A stretch of DNA of 27,956 bases from an uncultured Candidatus Altimarinota bacterium (lineage in GTDB: Bacteria > Patescibacteriota > Gracilibacteria > BD1-5 > UBA6164): NCBI GenBank assembly GCA_937944175.1, contig CALDZW010000037.1, forward strand, positions 1 through 27,956, written 5' to 3'. The notes beneath the pieces are model-generated. The model ran no database searches. It worked only from the letters and a program-made list of their open reading frames with translations, and had not been told where the DNA came from. Each line of letters starts with the position of its first letter. The stretch's first letter is position 1. Below, piece after piece: positions 1 to 10,000 of this stretch. The translations under genes were made by a program, and so were the position numbers.

Positions 1-48
1 TTAAGAGAAGATGTCCGAAGGACAGATGGGATAATAATAAAACAAAAC
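1..48 (+). other. Leader before the sufD-like gene, at the contig edge
   Basis: This short stretch lies before the chosen ATG at 49. A TAA at 2-4 could be the stop of a preceding gene lying outside the window. A small stem-loop (TGTCC-GAA-GGACA, 12-24) follows, then an A-rich run (ataataataaaacaaaac) directly before the ATG. I see no clear Shine-Dalgarno sequence. The sufD frame stays open to base 1, so a longer N-terminus cannot be fully excluded. That extension would use a CGA codon at 16-18, which is very rare in this window and argues against it. The mirror copy is 27909-27956. Confidence 0.5.
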
Positions 49-729
49 ATGAACATAACAACAAATTGATTCTATAAAATAGCAGATCTAGATCTGGCAG
101 ATTGAAATATGGTTATCTGAGATAATGTATCAGTGACTCTTTATGATGATTGATGTGATCTCAAAAGTATTGAAGTGTGAGAAAATACTCTCGTGAAATA
201 TGTTTCATTTTTTTGTGATGAAGGAGTATATAGAAAACACTTTATTTCTTGAAAAGAAGGCTCAAAGGTAGTGGTTAAGAGCTTAATTTATTCAGAAAAA
301 AACACAATTGATGCCAAAATTCTGTGAGAATTGGATGCCGATTCTACTTCTAATAGCATTGACGTATTGAGCTTTGCTTGAGAAGATGGAATTATCAAAT
401 TAGATGGTGTTCTGCAAATTAACTCTGCACTCAAAAAAGTTGATGGAAGACTTGATGAAGAAAATATTTTTCTTGGAGAGTCTGGAAAAATATCAGGAAT
501 TCCAACACTCCTTGTAGAAACAAATGATGTTGAGGCAAGTCATTCATGCAAAATGGAAAAAATTAGTGATGAAAAATTGTTTTATCTGAGAAGTAGGGGG
601 ATAGATAAAGAAAATGCTTTAAGAACAATGATCGAGGCAAAAATTATACATTTGTACAGTATCTTAGAACAAGAAAATGTAGATTTTTTTCAAGAGATTG
701 TTGAGAAGATTTGTACAAAAATTAAGTAA
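49..729 (+). CDS. sufD: SufD-like Fe-S cluster assembly protein, short form (table 25)
   Basis: The protein has 226 residues when TGA is read as Gly and the stop is TAA at 727-729. Eight in-frame TGA codons would break it under the standard code. The C-terminal half carries the SufB/SufD family signature: EASH around His165 followed by FYLRSRGI at residues 178-185. The FYLRSRG form is closer to SufD than to SufB, and the SufB-type EGSVG tail is absent. Before it lie short beta-strand repeats, as expected for the right-handed beta-helix core. In the family, SufD joins SufB and the ATPase SufC in a cytoplasmic scaffold that assembles Fe-S clusters; the SH histidine corresponds to a residue implicated in cluster assembly in E. 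coli SufD. The length is about half that of a typical SufD (about 400-450 residues), so the N-terminal region is missing. Upstream suf genes would lie beyond base 1. The start at 49 was chosen as the first ATG after an A-rich leader. Confidence 0.8.
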
Positions 730-745
730 TGAGCGGTTATAATTT

Positions 746-764
746 CTTCCTTTTTCAAAGGAAG
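746..764. terminator. Intergenic hairpin after sufD-like gene, possible terminator
   Basis: CTTCCTTT-TTC-AAAGGAAG forms a perfect 8-bp stem with a 3-nt loop, starting 16 bp after the TAA of the sufD-like gene. It sits where a transcription terminator would be expected. The 3' side lacks a T-run (it continues tacgctgaaaggggg), so it is not a classic intrinsic terminator on the + strand. It may act as an mRNA 3'-end stabiliser or a weak terminator. The mirror copy is 27193-27211. Confidence 0.4.
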
Positions 765-771
765 TACGCTG

Positions 772-810
772 AAAGGGGGATGGATGAGAAAATCAGCCCA
801 TAATATTTAA
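772..810 (+). promoter_or_regulatory. Purine-rich RBS-like stretch with two micro-ORFs
   Basis: AAAGGGGG at 773-779 is the best ribosome-binding-like sequence between the two genes. It sits just before two overlapping tiny frames: ATG at 780 (MDEKISP, TAA at 801) and ATG at 784 (MRKSAHNI, TAA at 808). The second ends only 6 bp before an ATG at 816 that is in frame with the giant gene. This could be a leader peptide coupling translation to the giant gene, or the remnant of a start site. It could also be chance, as no family resemblance is visible. The mirror copy is 27147-27185. Confidence 0.25.
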
Positions 811-879
811 AAGAAATGATGTATGACTTAAATGAGTCAAATGTCATTTCTTTTTGCGTTAATAACTCATGGTTTTTTT

Positions 880-907
880 TTGAAATAAGTAAGAGTTATA
901 CTATTAT
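880..907 (+). promoter_or_regulatory. Candidate sigma-70-type promoter for the giant gene
   Basis: TTGAAA (880-885) and TATTAT (902-907) are separated by 16 bp. A start of transcription would fall near 914, about 30 bp before the ATG at 945. TATACT at 897-902 overlaps as an alternative -10. The region is so AT-rich that chance matches are common. If this promoter is real, it favours the ATG at 945 over the one at 816, because 816 would lie upstream of the transcript. Confidence 0.35.
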
Positions 908-944
908 AGAGGTATATATTTTTCTCTCTATTTTGCCAAAAATT

Positions 945-1007
945 ATGTACCAAACACTTCAAAGATTTCTTTCAATTGTATTGATAGCAGTATTGCTATT
1001 TTGAATT
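945..1007 (+). other. Signal-peptide-like N-terminus of the giant protein
   Basis: Residues 1-7 (MYQTLQR) hold one basic residue, followed by an uncharged hydrophobic run, residues 8-21 (FLSIVLIAVLLFGI). This fits a Sec signal peptide or an N-terminal membrane anchor. No convincing cleavage box follows at once; the nearest small-residue site is around Glu35-Ala36. Placing the start here, and not at 816, makes this segment N-terminal. A chain of this size with extracellular-type modules needs such a signal. Confidence 0.65.
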
Positions 1008-4000
1008 ACATTTAGAATTCCATATGATTGACTCTATTCACAAACTGAGGCATGAACAACACAGGTATATTCTCTGGTGTCTATTCTAGTTGAAGAGAGT
1101 ATCTATCCTCAAGTAAAAAGCAAAGTGGAACGTTATGCTGATGATATTCAAAAACACCTTGAGAATACGAGGGTAGTAGTAATGCCTACTCCTCAAAGTG
1201 CGTCAGTTTTTGATATTGCTTCACTTAATGAAAATTTATATTACAGTGGGTATAAATGAGTGAATAAAAAAGCTACGTTTAATTCAAAATTAGTATGAAC
1301 AGTACTTATTTGAAGTCTTCCTGTACCTGTAGTTCATGATAGTGGTCAAAGTTCTAAAACGCTTTTTCCATACATTGATTTTGAGGATAAAAAATATGTA
1401 TATGACCACGCAACTAAAAAATATCAGGTGAACAATAATTCTAGAGAAGAATTCTCTCCAGAAATATGGCACTGAGTAGTAGCTCCTAACTTTTGAGATA
1501 GGGCAAAAAATATTCAAGCTATTAGAAATTACTTTGATAAAAATCATGATTACTATAGTTGAACATGAAATTTTCAAGCATCTGAGTGAATCCTTAATGG
1601 AAATAATGTAAGTGGAATTCCGGAGGACTACACTCCGCAAGTCTTTTATTATGATCAATTTAGAGAACAAGAGGCACTTAGTTTTGAGAAATATCATTGA
1701 TACCTAGCCTATCTTGAAAATAAGGAAGACCTTATATATTCAAGGTACTCAAGAGAATTATCAGAAAAAATTAAGAATAAAGTTCTTGGGAATGAACAAG
1801 AACAAATTAGAGAATTGATTCAATGACTTGAGCTAGATGTTGATGTGTCTTCTTTTTGATCTGGACCAGATGTTTCAAAAGCATCAGATATATCTACACG
1901 TTTTATTACCAAAAACGTAGTCAAAAAATACTTAGAAGTAATTAATACTTCTAAAATCTGAGAATTCAGAAAGGATGTTCATAATGCATGAAGGTATAAT
2001 GGTGATTGAAAAGAGGTGCATGTTGATATGGTTCCATATCTTATCTCAGTACTTGATGTGGTGTGAGATGAGGTAATTAAATGAGTCAACAATGATTTAG
2101 AAAAAGAAATTGATAGTATTGTTGAATGATGACTTGCTCGTGATATGGCAATTCCAATTGCTAGTAATACTTCCTGATGAAACACTTGATACTGAAGTTG
2201 AGATTGTTCAGTATGACCAGCTGTAAATATAATGTATTGAAAATTAGCATCTGATATTACTAACACCTATGATTGTACCATTTATAGATGAAGCACTACA
2301 AATGGTTGAACATTAGTTGAGGCAAATAGATGACTAAACATTGATCATGTAGGTTCAGATCTAAATTTGTGTGCTCAATGAAATGTAAGAGACAGGGCTC
2401 AGTGATGAACTCAAGGATATTGGTGAGGTAATAGCCCTATAAATCTTGATCAAAGTTCAATGGCAAATGCTGACATTAAACTAAGTAATGTTGCAAATGG
2501 AGCTCCTAGGAGTTTGCACTCTGCTATCAGGCCGCTTTTTGATATGAAGTGAGCCAGGGAGGTAAGTGATGCAAACCTTACACCTTCACCACTGAATTGT
2601 TATAATGCTAATTATTTTCCAACAACTAAATCTAGGTGGGTAACTGTAAGTAGAGGGCAAGATGATTCAGACACAATATGTGAATTATATTTTAGACTTC
2701 CATACAAAGATTGAATTGATCCAAATACAAGAAAAAGTGGAAGGTGGACTTGTAATACACACAATACATTCACTCGATCAACTCAGAGTTTTTGAGATAC
2801 ATACAAAAATTTAAGAGGACCAGATTGTAGCACACATAGTATTTCATTGAATGGAAGGGTTGTTAAAAGTCTTACATGAGGGGCTCCAAGAACTAGGCAA
2901 GTTTCAGAAGGGGGTGGAGAGTCAAGCACAGAAACTATTTGTTGGCCAAGGAATGTAAACTATTCATATACTCAGATACCTTCAATAATGAAGCATGTAT
3001 CTCCAACTCCTGCAGATATTAAGGCTCAAGTTTGAGCAATGATTACTCAAAGTTTACCAATTGACAAAGATAGATATGTAGATTTTATAGCAGCTTCATG
3101 AGAATATGCTAAAATTGATTATCCGTACTTGTTTAGATTAAAAAAAGATCTCTCAACATTTGATACTCTCGATGATAAGCTCTGAGCTATAAAAAAGGAA
3201 GTAGATAAATTTCTTGATACAAAATCAGATGAGATTAATACAGTAATCACTTCTAATAGAGTTACTAATCTTTCATGAGAAGATAAAGAAGTAGCTGATT
3301 TTTTTGCAACAGGGAATTATCCTACTGCTAATGTTGATTTGAAAAAAATACTTCAATCAAAAGCTCAATCAGCATTTACTATTTCATGAGAGAGTAAGAA
3401 AATCAATTATTATGATACGTTAGTATTTTGAGTTTTTTGGAACAATCTTGATAGTATAGCTCAAAAATATCAATTCATATTTGAAAATTATTTGTCAGAT
3501 CAGTTTTGAAATGATTCAGAGTATAGTCTTCCTAAGAATAAAAAATCATATGAAATTGCATACTTATGAGCTCCATGAGATGCTCAAAACATGTATATTA
3601 AAGTTGATCCAGATAATAAAGGGAAACATCCATACCCTCAAATAGTTTCAGATAATTCTTTGATTAATTCTCATGTTTTTAGTTCTCAAGTGTCAGCAGA
3701 TACAGATAATAAGACGTGAGTATTTAAGTGTAGTCCTCCTGAGTGAGTTCCTTTGTGGGAATGGTTACCAGCAATCATGTGCCGGTTAAAAGATATCCTC
3801 CCACCAAAGATTAATATTAATGCAAATAAGTGTTGAGGGCTTGATGCATGATGATGACATACAAATTTTTATGATTTCGGACAAAATGCAGAAGTCTGTT
3901 CAAAAGATACAAACAATAATTGAGCTAATGATTGTCTTGAAGAGGATGTCAGATGAGCATCTTTACAATTACGCTCAGATGTAAAAAGAAGTTATTATAA

Positions 4001-7000
4001 TAAAACTGTTACTCTTGATTCAGAACTTTTGAATTCAAGTGGTGCCACTCTAACTAATGTTCATCATATAAGTACTCAATATGAATTACTAAAAGTTGAG
4101 GCTCCAAAAGATGTGAAAAAAGATTTCAATGAAGTGAATTCAAAAGTAGTGTTTGATAAAAATACTCTTAATGAAGAATCATATAATGAGGCACGTAAAT
4201 ATATTTCATTTTCAGAATCATTTGTTCCTGTAAATAATTGAAAGTCAAAGTATCATTTTACTTCAAAATGAAATGATGCTAATGTGTATTTTAGATCAAA
4301 TTTTGTATTGAATGATTGAAAATGAAACGTATTACAACGTTTAGAATCAAATATTGTTAAAGTTGAGATACGAGGAGACATGTTGTTTGGAACATTTATT
4401 GAATTATCAGCTGAACAAAAAACTTCAAATATTTTACGTGCTAGTAATGTTGCAAATGTCTATCTACTAGATGGAAATCAATCTTCAATTGATACGTATG
4501 CTACTGTGATTAATAATAGCTCTCTTGCTCCAGTTAAAGGAGTTATTAGTCTTGATAATTATTCAGTAAATTGAAGCAAGTCTCCAATTCAATACCCAAT
4601 TACTGTATCTCTTTTTAGAGATTGAAAACAAATTTTAGAGCCACTTATATATAGAGAAATAGATCTTTCAACATATAGATGAGTGTTTGCACTCTCGAGA
4701 TCAGGAAGGTATGAAGTGAAGATTCAAGATGCTCTTGGGAATAATTATACTCAAGATATTCAAGTAGCCCCAGCAGAGGTGGCTGATATGGACATTCAAT
4801 TATGATCCAATATCATTCAAACAAATGGAACTATTACATCTAATGCTGTTATTCTTAAAGATGCATATGGAAACATTGTCACTGGAGAAGCTCATGAAAT
4901 ACTGGTGAAAACACCTTCTGAAGGGATACAAATTGTCTCGGATGAATCTGAGAACTTGAGTCAAAGAAGTTATTCTACTTTTGATTGATATACAGCTTTT
5001 AGACTGATTCCAACTGTGAGTGAAGGAACGAATACAATCACCATTGAAGTATTCAAAGACTCAGAGAGACGTATTTCCAAAAATGTTCAGATAAGGACTG
5101 TTGATGCTATCTCAATGAGAATAGCTAAAAGTGAATCAAATTTTAGTGTTGGGAACAAAGACTACACATTAAATCTTGAATATATTGATAAACAGTGAAA
5201 ATTATTATCTAATTTTCATTCTCAAGCTTATCTTCATGTTAATTCATTATATGGATCATTTGATTCAGAAGTAGTTAAAATTGTTAATTGAAAAGCTAGT
5301 GTTCCATTTAGTTCACGTACACTAGCTTGAAAAGAGGTTCCTATTAGAATTCACACTCAATGAGTGTTTGCTCCTACACAATATAGCGTTGCTATATTAC
5401 CATGAAGGCCTGTAAAAATTGATGCTGTAGCATCCAAAAAACAATTACAAGCACGTATCTGAGAGCAATCAACCTTATCTTTAGAACTAAAAGACAGGTA
5501 TAATAATATTGTTTTTACGGACTCTACTACAGAAATTTGAGTAAGCTTTAATGCTGAATCATCAAAGATAATGAAGAGTGCAGAAAATAAGAAAAAAGTA
5601 AGCTGATGAATAGCTAATTTCACTCTCAATGCAACAGCAACTCCAGGGAAGGCCTATGCGTTAATTACATCAGATCCAGATCTATGAGTAAATTCATATG
5701 TAGTAGGAGCATGAGATTCAGCTGTTGCTGTTAATGGAGTTGGGAAGAATGTGGTGGAGTTTGATACCTATTATTTTTGGAACAAAGATTCACTCACTGA
5801 TAAAAAATATAATGGACTCTACTCAGTATTATTTTGAGCTGAATATGGTGATTATACACAAGAGAACTATCTTGCTTGATCATTGCTGTATGATAAAAAT
5901 AATAGAAGCTTGTGAGTAACATCACTTCTTAATAATCCACAAAAATTTCAAGATGTACTAGCGATATCTTCTCAATGAGGAATTTTAGATACCACTCATG
6001 GATCTGACCTTTCTCAAGATATTTCTCTTGATGTATGAACTGATGGTAAAAAAAATCTTGCAATTACTCTTTTTAATGAATCACTTAATACTCATATTTG
6101 AACACTCTATTATAATATAGGATGATCTATGAACATGAGAAGTTGTATAGGTGATACAGATGATTTTTCTGATTGTGGCGTAAATAATGAATTATCATCA
6201 GTACTGATGAAGAGTCTGTCAGATGAATATAGTGTTTCATCTATTGGATGAGGTGTGGATTTTATAAATGCTTATTGAGAAAAGCTTATTAGTATTTCTA
6301 ATGAAGGAGATTTTGAAACATTTAGTTCTCTTGAACTAGACGTTAGTGAGGGTACTCATGAATGAATGCTCACACTCGATATTATTTCAGCAAAAGAGAC
6401 AGTGTGAAAAATTGGAATTGAGCTGAAATGAAGCCAATTTTTAATAAGCAGAAATGATGTAAATACACAAACTAAATTACAAAATACTATAAATAGTCGT
6501 ATCTTATCACTATCAAGCTATCTATATTGAGTAAGAGAGGTTTATTCTGAATGAGGGACTTGATATGCTCTGTATTATAAAGATCCATTCTGAGATGAAA
6601 AAGCTCTTGACACTTTCTCTCAAGAAGACTTTTATTGATGAGAAAACTTTCAAAATCAACAATGAATTGGTTGGAATGATGGAAGTACATTTCTCCTCTC
6701 ATTTGCTGCATGAAATATTGCTGGTGAAGCGCTGAAAGAGTCAATGAGTTTTGGAATGGTCCATCACTGAGATCCTGTTATTCAACTCAAAAAAATTACT
6801 AAAAAACTAAAAGGAACTACCTGAGAAAAAAGCTTTGATCCAACTATTGGAAAGCTCCTGACCAATCGTGAGGGAATTATTGATTATGAGGTGTTTGATT
6901 ATGATAATGATCAAAAAGATGATATACTCCTTATTCAGGATACAGGGTACTTTTCTTTACTTGAGAACAAAGCACACTCAGAGCCATTTCTTGATAAAGG

Positions 7001-10000
7001 GAATGTAGCATATGTTGCAGATATGTGATCAAGTGAATTGGTTGAAGTAGGTGATTTTTCATGAGATTGACATGATGATATTTTCTTTGTGAATGATTCA
7101 TGAGAACCGTTCTTGCTCAATAATGTTGAGAAAGATTTTTCAAGAATTGCTCTCGATGCAAGTTTTACTCTCGATTGAAAAATCATTCAAGTACAAAGCT
7201 ATGATATGGATAATGATACTCTTAGTGATCTCGTAACTCTTGATGATAAATGAGATGTTCATATTTTCTATTGATGAGGAGATTCGAGACTTCCTCTATT
7301 TACTAAGAAATTTATTGGAGATTGATATTGACTCACGCTTGATAATACAATTCTCACTACTTGAGCATTTGTCCGCTTTGATTGAATTCCAGAATCAAAT
7401 GAACAAGAAGTATATGACAGGTATTTGGAAGATGCGGAAAGGTATCAAAGTTTGAGAGCTCTTAATAGTGTAAAAGCAAGAAATGCAGTAAATTCTGTGT
7501 CTATTCCAAGATTAACAGATGCTAATCAAAACACTGACAATGCTTATACCAGTATAGATGAATCACAATTTGATAGTGCTGATCCTTGAATCAATGAATC
7601 ACTTATTGATAAACTTATTTATGAAAAAATTTATTATAGCGGCTTGCAGATAGCGCCTGATGCAAGTATTTCTACCGCTGAACTTATAAGTAAATTTCCA
7701 TTACCAAACACAAATAATTCAGAATTTAGTGATCTAAGTGATGGTCTTGAAAAAACAAGAACTGAAGTAGCAGATTTTTTGAATACCTATAGTGGAAGTG
7801 TGAATGTTTCAATTCCACAAGAAATTGAAGCTTCAAATTTTGTAAAAAGCGAGTATGCGAAATATATGTGAGTAGAAATAGAAAAAAAATATACTGATGA
7901 TAATTGATGAAATATTCAAACAGGAGATTCTATTACTGTAGAAGTGAAGATGAAAAATATTTCAACTCAGGCTCTGAATAATGTGGTGTTTGTTGATACT
8001 CTTGAAAAGTACTTTGTGAAGAGTGATGAAGGAATTACTCTCACAAAATGACTTCAAAGATCTGCCCCAACTGGTTATGATATTTTAGTTGATCAAATTA
8101 ATCTAGCTTCTTGAGAAGAACTCATTTTCAAATATTCTATGAATGTACGTCCGATTCGTTTTGGGTATTTACAAGTAGGGCTTTTTGAAGAATGAGAGGC
8201 ATGAGATGATGTGTATGGTGATATTTTGATTAAACCAAATCAAAAGAACTGTTCTGAAAGTGTTGATATGTATCGTAGTCTTGCAACTTTGAGAACATAT
8301 TCAAAAGATGTACATACTCCATCTTGTAACCCAGCAAAATCAAAGCTCCCAGATGTATTAGAAAAAAATAGAATTGATACAAATAACAATGGTGTGCCTG
8401 ATTATATTGATACTATTAGCTCAAGTGTTGAAAGTCAGCAAGCATATGCTCAGTCGGAACTGAGCAAGAGCTTAATAGATACAGATAATGATGGTCATCC
8501 TGACTCAGAAGATGATGCACCAGGTTTTAATAATGAAGTATCTGATGGAAATTTCTTATGAATACTTGATCAGGTAAATGAAAAAATTGATGATATGTCA
8601 GAAGGGGTTGATACACTTATGGAATGATTTTGATGTGGATTTTGATGAGGTTCATGTATAACAACTCCGCTTAACTGGGCACCACTGGCTGCGGGTTGAG
8701 ATCCAACGTTCATGTGAACTCCAATTGGTGATTGATTAAAAGTAAATGAATGAGTTCCAATATTTTCTGCGTTTACGGGGTTAAATATTTATGGTTGGTG
8801 ATGTTTTCAAGTTCCAACTTTTTGGCCAATGACCAGTAATAGATTTGCTGGATGGTGTAATGGTGACAGACAAGCTGGCTGAAAACTCTGAGTCACTTCA
8901 CCTACTAACTTTGTCAGACTCTTTGCTTCTCCAACTCTTACAGGGTGATTTGGTATGGCTGCTTGTTATGGTTGACCTGCAATTGCAACATGAAATGCTA
9001 TTCCTCAATGAATAAGCCCAGTTATACCTGGATGAAATTGTATAGTAGCTGCGAAACCATTATTTGGATGTAGTAATGATTGAAGTGAAGGGGATCCAGA
9101 ATCACTTGGACAACCAGACATGTATGGAAATTTTGGGGTAATAAATGCAAATTGTGGTCAATGAATCACAACTCCTCAGTCTCCAGAACTTCCTAGTGAT
9201 TTTGTAAAACAATATGCTGATTTTAAAAAATCAGGAACAAAAGATGCTTCACTTGCTTCAAACTATAAATCTGCTCTCAAAAATATTTCAAATGATACAG
9301 TATCATCATCAAAAAAATCAATTTTTGGATGAATGTGATGATCAGTAGAAGACGTATCTATCAGTCTTGATTTATCAAGAAATAGTGAATGAAACTTTGA
9401 TGATGTAGTTCAGGTAAAAAAACAAAGGACTTCATCATTTCCTTGATTTATAATGGAATGGGTGACACAGCAATGAGAAGAATTTATCTCAAAATTGACT
9501 GATCTACCAACATTATTTGTAGTACTCCCTGACATGAGTTCTCTCTTTGAAACAGATTGGCAGGATTATATAGAAAAGGGACAAAAAGAAATCCAAGAAA
9601 AAGCTAAAAAAGAAGAGTCTACACTGGTTAATAATTCAAATGTTCGTCTTGAATCAATTAGAAAACGTAAAGTAAGTGCTGGTTGTGGGACTTCATGAGA
9701 CAATTCAAGAGAGTGTCTTGCTCTTGATATTGAAGAAGGACAAATTAAAAATAAAAAGAGAGATTATGAAAAATCAAAAAGTCTTAATCAAGTAACATGA
9801 TTAAAAACAGCATATGAATTTCTTGGAAGTATTCCGTTAATTGATGTTGAGGCTCAAAAAGTGACTATTAATTATCCAGCTGTTGATGATGTTTCTCTTA
9901 ATAGATGGAAGATAGACGCACAAAGTAGTCTTGATCAATGGAAAGAAGAAAGAAACAATTTTGTATCTTCTCTTTCTCAAATTAAGAATCAGGATTGTAG

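Noticed and set aside
83..96. 14-bp palindrome CAGATCTAGATCTG in the sufD-like gene
   Set aside because: It encodes the repetitive residues Asp-Leu-Asp-Leu within a continuous frame. A single short palindrome without context does not support a binding or recombination site.
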